Assembly: GCA_002449585.1 (NCBI GenBank)
Contig: DJXD01000003.1
Coordinates: 1-46,130 of the forward strand
Reading direction: 5' to 3'
Source: Ruminococcus sp. UBA7013
GTDB lineage: Bacteria > Bacillota > Clostridia > Oscillospirales > Ruminococcaceae
Length of the DNA stretch: 46,130 nt
In this document: piece after piece, positions 23,413-32,671 of the stretch
How the letters are laid out: the number at the start of each line of letters is the position of its first letter
Numbering within the stretch: position 1 is the stretch's first letter
Made by a program: the position numbers and the translations under genes
The notes under the pieces: generated by a model
Databases searched by the model: none
The model's input: only the letters and a program-made list of their open reading frames with translations
Told to the model about the DNA's origin: nothing

Positions 23413-25089
23413 GTGAATCAAACAGAATATATCATTGCATTAGAGACATTTTTGAAAACGATGGAACAGAGGAGAGATCTGGGTGTTTCTGAATTACAGG
23501 AAGTATTGCGCCCATTGTGTCAGCTTTTGCAGATCGGTCAGATCTCTGCTGAACATTTTATTTCTGAACAAAAAGAAGCTGCACGAATAGGGGAAAATTT
23601 CCTATTGTATCAATCAAAACCGGTTGCAGAAGAAATCTGTAAAAGATTTGTCATAAATGATACAAGTATCATGATCTATCATATCCATGCTGAAACCGGA
23701 TCAAAATGGACAGAAGAACAGCAGGAAAAAATAGATTTTCTGATTCATATGCTTTCTGTATTTAACAGCCGTGCTTTGCTGATCGGACTGACAGAGCAGC
23801 TCATGTATTATGATCATGCACTTGATATGCCAAATATTCGTTATTATGAACGACATGTTGCACAGCTTATGAAAAATGGCGGCCTTGTGGGATATGTTGG
23901 CATTTTCTTTAATCTGAAACATTTTTCCGTGATCAATCAGCAAATTGGCCGTGAAAAAGGAACGCTTGTCATGAAACGTTATGCAATGCAGATTCAAAAA
24001 ATGCTGACACAAGAGGGGGAAATCATCTGCCGGGTTGGTGGTGATAATTTTGCTGTACTCGTCAAAGAGCAAAATATGGATCTGGTTTTGAAAATTTTAG
24101 AAGGCATTGGAATTTTCTATCATGATGATACAAAAGACAGGGTTCTTGTGACAGCGACCGCCGGCGTTTATATCATCCGGCATGAGGATGATCTAAAAGT
24201 TGCTACAGATCTGACAGATAAAACTAGTCTTGCCTGTTATAATGCACGTTATCAAGATATGCAGGATGTTGTTTTCTTTGATTCTGCAATGCTGGAACGA
24301 AAAAAGAAAAATGTAGAAATTGAAAATCTGTTTCCGGAAGCCATCCGGAATGAAGAATTTCTAGTATTTTATCAGCCTAAAATTTCCCTGACAGGATATG
24401 AAATTGCAGGTGCAGAAGCTTTATGCCGCTGGAAACATAACGGCAAACTGATTCCGCCGTTTCAATTTATTCCTGTTCTGGAGCAGGGGATGGATATTTG
24501 TACATTGGATTTCTATATGCTGGAACATGTGTGCCGGGATATTCGCCGCTGGCTGGATGAAGGGAGACATGTTGTCAGAATCTCTGTCAATCTGTCACGC
24601 CGACATATGACAGATATGGATCTGCTGGAACATATTCTTGAAATTATTGACAGAAATCATGTTCCACATGAATATATTGAGATCGAACTCACAGAAACAA
24701 CAACGGATGTAGAATTTAAAGATCTGAAGCGTGTTGTGTATGGCCTTCAGAAAACAGGAATTTCAACATCTGTGGATGATTTTGGCATAGGCTATTCTTC
24801 GCTGAATCTAATCAAAGAAATTCCTTGGAATGTTCTGAAAGTAGATAAAAGCTTTCTTCCGACAGAACAGGATGATGACAAAAGTCTGAAAGCCATCATG
24901 TTCCGCCATGTAATCGCTATGGCGCAGGAACTGGGACTTGAATGCATTGCAGAAGGTGTAGAGACAAAAGAACAGGTTGAACTGCTTCGGGAAAATTGCT
25001 GTAATCTGGCACAAGGATTCTTTTTTGATAAACCACTACCAGTGACAGAGTTCGAAAGCCGTCTTGATACATATATTTATCATGAATAA
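23413..25089 (+). CDS. Cyclic di-GMP phosphodiesterase with degenerate GGDEF and intact EAL domain
   Basis: A 558-residue cytoplasmic protein. Residues 1-125 are an unassigned helical and possibly GAF-like sensor part. Residues about 140-290 are a GGDEF domain in which the signature reads RVGGDNF, with the catalytic glutamate lost, so it probably binds GTP for regulation rather than making c-di-GMP. The EAL domain (about 310-555) keeps the catalytic and metal motifs: EALCRW, SVNLSRR, ELTETT, VDDFGIGYSS, KVDKSFL and AEGVETKEQ. GTG 23413 follows a GGGGGA site. With the upstream cyclase it makes a build-and-degrade pair under one promoter. Confidence 0.9.
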   Translation: MNQTEYIIALETFLKTMEQRRDLGVSELQEVLRPLCQLLQIGQISAEHFISEQKEAARIGENFLLYQSKPVAEEICKRFVINDTSIMIYHIHAETGSKWTEEQQEKIDFLIHMLSVFNSRALLIGLTEQLMYYDHALDMPNIRYYERHVAQLMKNGGLVGYVGIFFNLKHFSVINQQIGREKGTLVMKRYAMQIQKMLTQEGEIICRVGGDNFAVLVKEQNMDLVLKILEGIGIFYHDDTKDRVLVTATAGVYIIRHEDDLKVATDLTDKTSLACYNARYQDMQDVVFFDSAMLERKKKNVEIENLFPEAIRNEEFLVFYQPKISLTGYEIAGAEALCRWKHNGKLIPPFQFIPVLEQGMDICTLDFYMLEHVCRDIRRWLDEGRHVVRISVNLSRRHMTDMDLLEHILEIIDRNHVPHEYIEIELTETTTDVEFKDLKRVVYGLQKTGISTSVDDFGIGYSSLNLIKEIPWNVLKVDKSFLPTEQDDDKSLKAIMFRHVIAMAQELGLECIAEGVETKEQVELLRENCCNLAQGFFFDKPLPVTEFESRLDTYIYHE

Positions 25090-25091
25090 TC

Positions 25092-25117
25092 AAAAGTCCA
25101 GCAGATGCTGGACTTTT
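25092..25117. terminator. Terminator between the EAL gene and dnaC-like gene
   Basis: AAAAGTCCAGC pairs perfectly with GCTGGACTTTT around a 4-base loop, followed by a T run on the plus strand and an A/T run on the other side. It can end both converging transcripts. Confidence 0.9.
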
Positions 25118-25125
25118 TTTTGATT

Positions 25126-26088
25126 TCAGCCTGAACGCTGTTTTTTCAGCAGACGAATATCTTTCCCCACAAAGTGCATAGATTTATAAGATGCAAACAG
25201 CCGGGAAACAATCCGGGGATCATATTTTGAAGCAATCTCTGTATTGCCCATATTAGCAGTAATAATAGTAGGAAGATGATAATTAATTCTGGTATTGATA
25301 ATATTATAAATAACAGAAACATTGAATTGAGACTGAAATTCTGTTCCCAGATCATCCAGCACTAAAAAATCTGCTTCGATCAATGTTTTTAGAGTGTCCT
25401 CCGTGCCATTGTGAAATTTTTCTCTTTCGATTCTTGAAACAAGATCACAGATAGAGCCATAAATCACATCATAACCGCTGGTCATCACTTCTGAAACAAT
25501 CGAAAGTGAAAGATGTGTTTTTCCCACGCCTGCCCGTCCATAAAATAGTAAACTTTCAGAAGACAGATTAAAATTAGTAGCGTAATTTTTGCAATACTGA
25601 AAAATATGCTTCATGACGGCATAACAATCCATTTCCTGACCGAGTTCATTTTTTTCTGTGACACCTCGGTAATATTCCAGAGAAAAATCTTCAAATCGGC
25701 AAAGATTCATTTTGGCATTTTTATTCATATTGGCAGTACTTAAAGAAACAATCATTTTTTCAAGGCAGGAGCAGTAGCCGCTGTTATAATATCCAGTATC
25801 CTGACATTTAGGACAGGTATAATGAATATTGAGATAATCTGCCGGATAGCCATGATTAACAAGCAGGCGTTCACATAATTTTTGTGCTTGAAGATTTTGT
25901 TGTTTCAGGACTTCCAGATTTTCGCCTTGGAGAATTCTGGCAGAGGTCTGTGCAAGTTGATAATTAATTTCTGCAATCTGGGGAATTTTTTTATTGATTT
26001 CCTCATAACGCCGTTCATTTTCTGTTTTTGCGCTGATGCGCCGTTCTGAAATATGTCTCATGGCTTCATCAAAAATCTGTTGTTTCAT
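25126..26088 (-). CDS. DnaC/DnaI-type helicase loader ATPase
   Basis: An AAA+ ATPase of 320 residues that would load the replicative helicase. An N-terminal coiled region is followed by a zinc-binding site (CPKCQDTG..., Cys92, 95, 106, 108), then Walker A GRAGVGKTHLS near residue 184 and Walker B FLVLDDLGTE near 240, with a sensor NTRINYHLPTIITAN. This layout is like DnaI of Bacilli and DnaC-like proteins of Clostridia. Its ATG shares a base with the stop of the DnaD-domain gene, so the two primosome proteins are made together. It is the last gene of the minus operon starting at moxR. Confidence 0.9.
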   Translation of the reverse strand: MKQQIFDEAMRHISERRISAKTENERRYEEINKKIPQIAEINYQLAQTSARILQGENLEVLKQQNLQAQKLCERLLVNHGYPADYLNIHYTCPKCQDTGYYNSGYCSCLEKMIVSLSTANMNKNAKMNLCRFEDFSLEYYRGVTEKNELGQEMDCYAVMKHIFQYCKNYATNFNLSSESLLFYGRAGVGKTHLSLSIVSEVMTSGYDVIYGSICDLVSRIEREKFHNGTEDTLKTLIEADFLVLDDLGTEFQSQFNVSVIYNIINTRINYHLPTIITANMGNTEIASKYDPRIVSRLFASYKSMHFVGKDIRLLKKQRSG

Positions 26089-27155
26089 CAGTCATCATCC
26101 TCACTGAATTGATTTACAATACTCAAATAATCATCAATTTCCGCCCATTCTTGTTTTTTGACAACATCTTTTTGACTCAGCATTTCCTCTTTCTTCTTTT
26201 TCTTTTTATTTTTAATTTCCTGTGCGAGCTGCTGTAAATAGATTTCACGTTTTCTCCGGGCTTGGTCTACCGTTGCAATATCATCCAGTTTCCAGCTTGT
26301 CAGAATGCGATCGATATATTTAAAATTTAATTTTCCGGTTGCCTCTACATTCAGATCTCTGGCATATTGTAGCATTTCTTCTGAAAATTGCATTTCCTGC
26401 CATTTATGAATAAATTCTTTCTGTGTTTTGGTAGGCCGGGCTTCCATTTCAAACAGGCGATAAATATAATTTACATAAGAATTTTTAGCTTTCAGCTGTT
26501 CGATTTTAATATTTGCTTCTTCGGGAGTAATTACTTCATTCTCCCACCAGTCATAAGCGATTTTTGTAATATACGCCGGGAAGAATTTATTAATTTCATA
26601 GCAATAATGCAAAAGCAGCATGATAATATCATTAGAAAGTCCGAGATATTCATGCATCCAGACCAAAGAACGCACCTGCAAAGCATTTTTCCCATAGAAG
26701 AATTGATTTTCTGCCAGACGTTTTAATTTTCTTAATTCCGCAGACTGTTCTATGATATCTGCAATTTCCTGCATACTTAATTTTTCCATCATGCCGGAAG
26801 TAAACTCTGTAAATTTTTTTTCTGATGCAGAGGATATTTCTTTTTTTATCTCTTCTGGTTTTGGTTCTTCCAATAATGAAGCTGTAAATGCCATTTCCGG
26901 CACGGGCTTTGCTTTTTCCTCTGTTTTTTCCTGGAGAATATTAGAATTAATCCAGAATTCAAGAGCTTCAGAAGCCTGTTCTTCACTGATTCGGAGAAAT
27001 AATGCAATCTGTGCGGCTGTCCGGTTTTCATCCGGATGGCGAAGCAAATATAGCAAGACTTTCAGATCTGTTTCTCTGGCCAGTTTGATCAGATTATCCA
27101 CAACAACAGACGGCACGGAAAAAGCATGAAACCCGAAATTAAATTTATATTTCAT
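26088..27155 (-). CDS. DnaD-domain primosomal protein
   Basis: A 355-residue replication-initiation protein of the DnaB/DnaD family (Gram-positive naming). The N-terminal winged-helix region (residues about 15-80, ending EALEFWINSNIL) and two DnaD-like helical repeats can be seen: EYLGLSNDIIMLLLHYCYEI and the later WKLDDIATVDQAR, where family members contact DNA. The C-terminus is very lysine-rich (KNKKKKKKEE) and may bind DNA or be disordered. It is 3 bases from the preceding gene; GAGGAG is within that gene's end. Position directly before a dnaC-like gene is usual for this family. Confidence 0.88.
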   Translation of the reverse strand: MKYKFNFGFHAFSVPSVVVDNLIKLARETDLKVLLYLLRHPDENRTAAQIALFLRISEEQASEALEFWINSNILQEKTEEKAKPVPEMAFTASLLEEPKPEEIKKEISSASEKKFTEFTSGMMEKLSMQEIADIIEQSAELRKLKRLAENQFFYGKNALQVRSLVWMHEYLGLSNDIIMLLLHYCYEINKFFPAYITKIAYDWWENEVITPEEANIKIEQLKAKNSYVNYIYRLFEMEARPTKTQKEFIHKWQEMQFSEEMLQYARDLNVEATGKLNFKYIDRILTSWKLDDIATVDQARRKREIYLQQLAQEIKNKKKKKKEEMLSQKDVVKKQEWAEIDDYLSIVNQFSEDDD

Positions 27156-27158
27156 AGA

Positions 27159-27725
27159 TTACTCCTCAAGTGTTGTATCAATATATTCTTCTTCTGCGGC
27201 TTTGTATCCATTCCGGCCAAGAACAGAGGAAACAATTCTGAGCACAGCATGAATCATGCAGCCAATCCCGATAATTTTTACAGTTTCATTCATAGCAGTG
27301 ATGGGTCTTGTAATAATATAAATTGATAATATGGCACTTAGTGTGCATAATATAAAACCAATCTGCCAATTAGAAACATGATGACGGAATGAAAAATTCC
27401 GATACATGCCAGAAATAGAGCTAGTCAGAATCCATCCGCCAAACAGCACAGGGATCAAGAATTTCAGCAATGCGGGAATGAGACATAAAAGCAGACCAGC
27501 CACAAGAAACAGAATGCCATAACTGCGTTTTTCAGGTGTACATGTCTTAGGGATAGCATATAAAATTAGCAGAATGATGCCGGCCAGTATGCCCAGCCTC
27601 CCCACAAATTTACAGACAGTTGTAATAATATCCGGTTTGGCAGTCAGAAGTGCACCAACTGCCAGCGTAATGATGGATATTAGATTTGTGTACCAAAAAT
27701 TTTTAAGATTCAGTTTTGTGAACAT
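27159..27725 (-). CDS. DUF308 (HdeD-like) membrane protein
   Basis: An integral membrane protein of 188 residues with about six hydrophobic segments, paired in short hairpins as in DUF308 (for example LISIITLAVGALLTA, GILAGIILLILYAI, GILFLVAGLLLCLIP). The tail AAEEEYIDTTLEE is acidic and cytoplasmic. The HdeD group is linked to acid resistance in E. coli, but here no role can be stated. ATG 27725 is chosen since AAGGAG lies eight bases upstream. It lies between the transglutaminase gene and dnaD. Confidence 0.75.
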   Translation of the reverse strand: MFTKLNLKNFWYTNLISIITLAVGALLTAKPDIITTVCKFVGRLGILAGIILLILYAIPKTCTPEKRSYGILFLVAGLLLCLIPALLKFLIPVLFGGWILTSSISGMYRNFSFRHHVSNWQIGFILCTLSAILSIYIITRPITAMNETVKIIGIGCMIHAVLRIVSSVLGRNGYKAAEEEYIDTTLEE

Positions 27726-27741
27726 GCAAATCACTCCTTAA

Positions 27742-30306
27742 TTATAAATAATGCCTTAACCATTTCAAATAAAATCTACGGAAAAATGCTGCATTTTCAT
27801 ACATACTATCCGCAAGTTCTTTGGATGTGCGATACAGATATAGCAATTCACTTTTGGTTGTCGGATGAGGACTATAACGCAGTTTTGCTCCCAGCTGCAC
27901 AGCGGCGGAAATACTATAATTATGCAAATATTCAGAACACTGCTGTTCTGCATTGCTGACAAGTTCGCCGATGGTTGTGGTTTTTGTCTGGACACCACAT
28001 TCTTGCATCAGCTCCGTCAGATATTGATAAACATATTTAGCAGCGGCTTTTTTATCATCCTGAGAAATAGCATCTTCCCGACGGCGCAGAGCGATTAATC
28101 TAATAATTCTGAAAATCAAAATCATTGTGCATAGAATTGCTGCTGTGATTAGAATTATAAATAAAATTAGATAATGAGTAGAAATCTTTTCTACTGGTTC
28201 AGGTGCAGGGGGCTCTGTTACGGGAGTTGTAGGAGTTGTTACAATGGGTTCTGTCATGATAATGCTATGTTTAGCTTCTGTTATGGGCTGGGTTTCTATC
28301 TGCACAGCAGGGGATGAAAAATAAGAAAAAGTAAATTCAAATGGAATCCAGCCAATCCCACTGAGATAGATTTCTGTCCAAGCATGTGCATTGCTATCAA
28401 GAATTTCAGATGTTAATATAGATCTGCTATCAGTTTCTTCCAGATGCAGAACGCCCGGACGGGAACAATCAATCATATAGCCCTCACAATAACGGGCAGG
28501 AATACCGGCCATTCTTGCCAGAATCGTTCCGGCAGTGGCATAATGTTCACAATAGCCTTTCTGATTTTCCAGAAGAAACCAGGCTACATGATCCCGATCA
28601 GGGGGCGTTTTTCCGGGTGCGAGTGTATAGCTGACTTGTTTACAGATCTGATCACGAATGCTTTGTAATAATAATATTATTTCTTCTGGTGAAGCATTCC
28701 TAGCATCAAAATTTTCCCATAGGAAAGCATATTGATTTCTGACAGCGGCCATACTAGGGGTATCGGGGACGGCTGTTTCTGTATCATAGACAAAATCATC
28801 ATAGAAACTGCCGCATAATATCGCTGCTTCTGCTGCTTTGGAAGGATGCGTTTTTTTAAATCCTGGCTGTTCTTCTGTCATCCAGATTTTATTTTCTTCT
28901 TTTCCTGTCAAGAGGCCTGATAAGATCGAAATAGTTTCCGCATCACAGAAAGGCAATAAATCGCCTGTGCGATATTTTTGCACTAATGCAGGATTTAAGA
29001 AATAATCTTCATAATTTTGCCCACCGCCAAAAACATAGATACTTGTTTCTGTTTTGATTGCATCATCCGGAGAACAGAGAATATTTTTATTTTTCTGAAA
29101 TCCATAGGGAATGCATTGTGTCAGAATGCCAGTTGTATGATACAGAGACATTTGTATCTGTTTCTGAGCGGCTACGGATGCATATAGAAATTCCGGGGGA
29201 TAATAATCCAGATCAGAAAAAATAGCTGTTTCCTGATATTTTTCTGCTGGGAGCAATGTCCAGCTTCTTCCCGTGTAGACATGCCCTGTCCGATAGCGCA
29301 GATAGATCCGGCTTTCCGGATTATCAGAGAAAGAGATATTTGACACAGGCGTATTTTCATAAATCTTTTCTTCCAGTTCTCCCAGCTGAATCTGATTTCC
29401 ATCCGGGAGACTTTGCTCATCACCATAATGTTCCAGAAGGGTGAAATCTGTCCAATTATGAGAAGAAACATAATTTTGAAAATCCGTTCTCATCTGTTTG
29501 ATTTTTTCAGGACGCTGATAATCTGTCAATTTCACAGTCTGTTCCGTTGTGAAAAATAATATCAGCAAGAACAGAAATATAGAAATGCCTGTGATTTCTG
29601 ATAGCATGAAGCGCATACCGGAAACAGGGAAAAATGCATTTTTCCTCCGGAGAAATCCGGTTTTTCCGCCATTCTGTGTAATACCGGAACTGGCCATCTG
29701 TACTGCCAGCATAGAAAACCAGAAAGAAGCCAGCATTGCCGCAAAAAAATGATCAGGAACGATCCCGAAAAATAAGCCGATTTCTGCAAACGGAAATGTC
29801 ACCAGAAAACTCAAGAAAAAATTCTGATATTTCAGCACTGCATAACATACCATGCAGACGATGGGAACAGTAAGAAAGCATAGTAAGCAAGTCACGCTTG
29901 TGATTTCAGAATTTTCTGCCGAAGGGGTAAAATATTCCCAATCTGTCATATAAATCGTCTGACAGATCGTATTTGTCAAATACATCATACCGCTGGAAAT
30001 GCGCTTTTTTTGCCATAGCAGCAGAAAGCAATATAATAATAATGTGATGAGAATCATGCCCGATCCTTTTCGGCCTTTTAGAATAAAAAAAGAAAAAAAT
30101 CCTGTTTCAGCCAATAGAAATAATACCAGCACTGGCGGAGAATATACAGGGGAAAACATGGTCAGAAAGGTAAATACACTGCTGAATATTCCTGCAAATG
30201 TCAGAAAAATCAGCCAGAGTTGATTCCGGCCTGTATACTCACTACGAAGAGACATCGAAAGCGTATTTTCAATTTCTATACCACTTTCTGAAATCTGTTC
30301 TTTCAC
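27742..30306 (-). CDS. Membrane-bound transglutaminase-like protein (TgpA type)
   Basis: A large membrane protein of about 854 residues. Roughly the first 250 contain six or more membrane segments as in TgpA (DUF3488). An extracellular region follows with the transglutaminase core: YCEHYATAG (Cys586) and SNAHAWTEIY (His641); the third catalytic position, normally Asp in W.p.DpT, reads WIPFEFT, giving Glu657. A threonine/proline-rich linker, one more membrane segment (HYLILFIILITAAILCTMI) and a DUF4129-like C-terminal domain complete it. GTG 30306 is preferred, with AGAGGTG six bases upstream. It is grouped with MoxR and DUF58, as is common, and may act on surface proteins or as a peptidase. 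Confidence 0.87.
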   Translation of the reverse strand: MKEQISESGIEIENTLSMSLRSEYTGRNQLWLIFLTFAGIFSSVFTFLTMFSPVYSPPVLVLFLLAETGFFSFFILKGRKGSGMILITLLLYCFLLLWQKKRISSGMMYLTNTICQTIYMTDWEYFTPSAENSEITSVTCLLCFLTVPIVCMVCYAVLKYQNFFLSFLVTFPFAEIGLFFGIVPDHFFAAMLASFWFSMLAVQMASSGITQNGGKTGFLRRKNAFFPVSGMRFMLSEITGISIFLFLLILFFTTEQTVKLTDYQRPEKIKQMRTDFQNYVSSHNWTDFTLLEHYGDEQSLPDGNQIQLGELEEKIYENTPVSNISFSDNPESRIYLRYRTGHVYTGRSWTLLPAEKYQETAIFSDLDYYPPEFLYASVAAQKQIQMSLYHTTGILTQCIPYGFQKNKNILCSPDDAIKTETSIYVFGGGQNYEDYFLNPALVQKYRTGDLLPFCDAETISILSGLLTGKEENKIWMTEEQPGFKKTHPSKAAEAAILCGSFYDDFVYDTETAVPDTPSMAAVRNQYAFLWENFDARNASPEEIILLLQSIRDQICKQVSYTLAPGKTPPDRDHVAWFLLENQKGYCEHYATAGTILARMAGIPARYCEGYMIDCSRPGVLHLEETDSRSILTSEILDSNAHAWTEIYLSGIGWIPFEFTFSYFSSPAVQIETQPITEAKHSIIMTEPIVTTPTTPVTEPPAPEPVEKISTHYLILFIILITAAILCTMILIFRIIRLIALRRREDAISQDDKKAAAKYVYQYLTELMQECGVQTKTTTIGELVSNAEQQCSEYLHNYSISAAVQLGAKLRYSPHPTTKSELLYLYRTSKELADSMYENAAFFRRFYLKWLRHYL

Positions 30307-30332
30307 GCATAACACCTCTATTCTTATTAGAT

Positions 30333-31511
30333 TTAAATAATAATGCCAGAAAGAGCATCTTCCGGCAATTCCGGGGAAATCAGATGCATTGTCACGGTAT
30401 CTGAATGCAAGGCGGATTTTTGAGAAGAAATCATAATCAGATTTTTCTGTGCTGCTTCTATCTGCCGCTCCAGAACGGGAAGCAATTCACCACTGGAATC
30501 ATTTGTGAGCAGTGTGACAGAAGAATATTGTTGTCCTGCCAATCCATCTCTTAAAATTTGCGTGTCCAGTGTCATATGCCGCAATGCATGATACAGCTCC
30601 CGGAAAATATCTGTCAGAGTTTCAGTCGAAGAAATTTGCTGATAAATTAATCTATCCTGCCGTTCATCATACCAGGCCAGATGGAATATCAATTTTGATT
30701 TCTGACAGAGTTCTGCTGTCAGAGAATACAGAACTGTCAAAAAGGCCTGCGCCTGTTTCATATAGGCCAATCCTTCCGCAGAATTCGGGAGATATTCTGC
30801 AATCACAAGAACTTGCTTCTCAATCGGATAGCCAAATTCCCTGATAAATATTTTATCAGATTTAGAACTGAGTTTCCAATGAATCCGGCTGACTGCATCA
30901 CCCGGATGATATTCCCGGATATTAAAAATTTCAGAGGGATCATCTCCCGGACGATTATCATAAATATTACTGTCTGGAGAATAAACAGATTCTGCTGTTT
31001 CCTGCAAAGACAGATCTATTTGCTTTGGAAGAACTAAAATTTCCATTTCGGCATTTTGCTTTTTTAGATTCGTATGCATCAGATGAAAATAATCCAGAAC
31101 ACTGATTTTAGAAATTTTGATCTGTATCATGCCGCAACATTCTGCTTTGACATAGAATGTCAGCATAGTAATATTTTTCCCATGTAAGGGAAATTGAAGC
31201 CGGATCGGCTGTTCTTTTTTTCCGAATCCATGCCGGACTTTCACAGATGCATGTGCTTTCGGAAAAAATAAAGGGCATTTTGTTTCAATCCTGACAGAAA
31301 CAGGAATCGTCTGATTCACTGTACAGGAAGAAAATGCACTATGCAAAGACACATGTGTTGTCAGTTTTAGCCAGATTAAAGCGATTTTCAGAAGCACAGG
31401 CAGAATCAGCGCACAGATTAATAAAATCAATGCAAGAGAATCAATATATAATACATAGAAAACCGTCAGTCCTGCCAGCAGTATCAGATACAGCAGTTTT
31501 ACAAACAGCAT
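30333..31511 (-). CDS. DUF58 protein
   Basis: A protein of 392 residues. Two membrane segments at the N-terminus (about 5-22 and 25-45) are followed by the DUF58 core: SNIYDNRPGDDPSEIFNI and REYHPGDAVSRIHWKLSSKS, with the family's DxxxxIHW pattern, leading to a von Willebrand A-like part (KQVLVIAEY, VTLLTNDSSGELLP). DUF58 proteins usually accompany MoxR ATPases and transglutaminase-like proteins; a chaperone-like role in maturation of a surface complex is suggested in the literature but not proven. Spacing to moxR is four bases. Confidence 0.9.
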   Translation of the reverse strand: MLFVKLLYLILLAGLTVFYVLYIDSLALILLICALILPVLLKIALIWLKLTTHVSLHSAFSSCTVNQTIPVSVRIETKCPLFFPKAHASVKVRHGFGKKEQPIRLQFPLHGKNITMLTFYVKAECCGMIQIKISKISVLDYFHLMHTNLKKQNAEMEILVLPKQIDLSLQETAESVYSPDSNIYDNRPGDDPSEIFNIREYHPGDAVSRIHWKLSSKSDKIFIREFGYPIEKQVLVIAEYLPNSAEGLAYMKQAQAFLTVLYSLTAELCQKSKLIFHLAWYDERQDRLIYQQISSTETLTDIFRELYHALRHMTLDTQILRDGLAGQQYSSVTLLTNDSSGELLPVLERQIEAAQKNLIMISSQKSALHSDTVTMHLISPELPEDALSGIII

Positions 31512-31515
31512 AAAA

Positions 31516-32484
31516 TCACCCCATTTCGGGGATTGGCACAGTTTTCAGAATTTCTTTTACAATCCGGCAGGATTTTTCTGCACTGTCATCTGTGCCATGA
31601 AGCAAAAGCCTGTGGCCGAATACATCTGCACATACAAATGCGATATCATCCGGAAGCAGGTAATCTCTTCCCTGTGCATAAGCACAAGCTTTTGACATTT
31701 GCATCAGTGCCAGCGATCCACGGGGACTGATCCCAAGCCGGACTTGCGGATGCTTTCTCGTTGCCTGTACCAGATCAACAATATATTGATAAATCGCATC
31801 ATTAAGATATACTTCTTCCACTTCTCGCCGGAGTGCCAGCAGTTCTGAAACATCTGCCGTTTGCTGGATTTCTTCCAATGGGTCAGATGTCTGCCTTGCT
31901 TTCAAGAGTGCAATTTCATGTTCTGGTGCAGGATACCCCAGAGACAGACGAACTAAAAATCGATCAAGCTGTGATTCCGGAAGTTTCTGCGTTCCGACAC
32001 AAGTAATAGGGTTTTGTGTGGCAATCACAATATGCGGCTTTGGGAGTTCATATGTTACACCATCCATTGTAACAGCTCCTTCTTCCATCAGTTCCAGAAG
32101 TGCAGATTGTGTTTTGCTGGATGTGCGGTTAATTTCATCTGCCAGCAGAAGATTGCAGAAAGCAGCCCCTTTTTTGAAAACAAATCTGTCCTGCTCTTTC
32201 TGATACATAGTAAAGCCTGTTACATCTGTAGGCAGAACATCAGGGGTAAACTGAATACGTTTACAGGATAAATTCAGCGTTCTGGAAATTGCCAGCGCAA
32301 GCGTTGTTTTTCCAACGCCCGGCATATCTTCCAGCAAAATGTGCCCCCCCGCAAGAATGGCCAGCAGGACACGGAAAATAATTTCATTCTTGCCGTTTAC
32401 AGCTTTCTGAATTTCTCCCAGCATCTTTTGCAGCGTCGGCTGACGAAGCTGTAGCCGCATGGTTCGGGATTGTGTTATTGACAT
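31516..32484 (-). CDS. MoxR-family AAA+ ATPase
   Basis: A 322-residue AAA+ ATPase. Motifs follow the MoxR order: HILLEDMPGVGKTTLALAI (Walker A), RIQFTPDVLPTDVTGF, LLLADEINRTSSKTQSALLELMEE (Walker B and the MoxR signature), and VIATQNPI (sensor 1), LPESQLDRFL (arginine finger region). The C-terminal part has GISPRGSLALM. MoxR ATPases are chaperones for assembly of surface or metal-binding complexes, often with a DUF58 partner as here. ATG 32484 is preferred with AAGGAAG upstream. First gene of a six-gene minus operon. Confidence 0.92.
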   Translation of the reverse strand: MSITQSRTMRLQLRQPTLQKMLGEIQKAVNGKNEIIFRVLLAILAGGHILLEDMPGVGKTTLALAISRTLNLSCKRIQFTPDVLPTDVTGFTMYQKEQDRFVFKKGAAFCNLLLADEINRTSSKTQSALLELMEEGAVTMDGVTYELPKPHIVIATQNPITCVGTQKLPESQLDRFLVRLSLGYPAPEHEIALLKARQTSDPLEEIQQTADVSELLALRREVEEVYLNDAIYQYIVDLVQATRKHPQVRLGISPRGSLALMQMSKACAYAQGRDYLLPDDIAFVCADVFGHRLLLHGTDDSAEKSCRIVKEILKTVPIPEMG

Positions 32485-32523
32485 GAAATTCAAATCTTCC
32501 TTCCTCTTTTGTGAGATATATAT

Positions 32524-32552
32524 ATTATAACATTTTCTTTGTCAAAATGCAA
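32524..32552 (-). promoter_or_regulatory. Promoter of the moxR operon
   Basis: On the minus strand TTGCAT (32547-32552), 17-base spacer, perfect TATAAT (32524-32529). A TTGACA lies inside the spacer but is wrongly spaced for this -10. Confidence 0.7.
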
Positions 32553-32595
32553 TAGGCTTTATGGACAAATTGTGATCCAGACCAGAGAGAAATAC

Positions 32596-32624
32596 TTGAC
32601 GTACAGCCGAAAATGTGCTATAAT
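32596..32624 (+). promoter_or_regulatory. Promoter of the SseB-like gene
   Basis: TTGACG (32596-32601), 17-base spacer, perfect TATAAT (32619-32624). Confidence 0.8.
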
Positions 32625-32671
32625 AAAATCATCATGAAAAAACATGAAAAATATCAGGGGGGTAATTTTAT

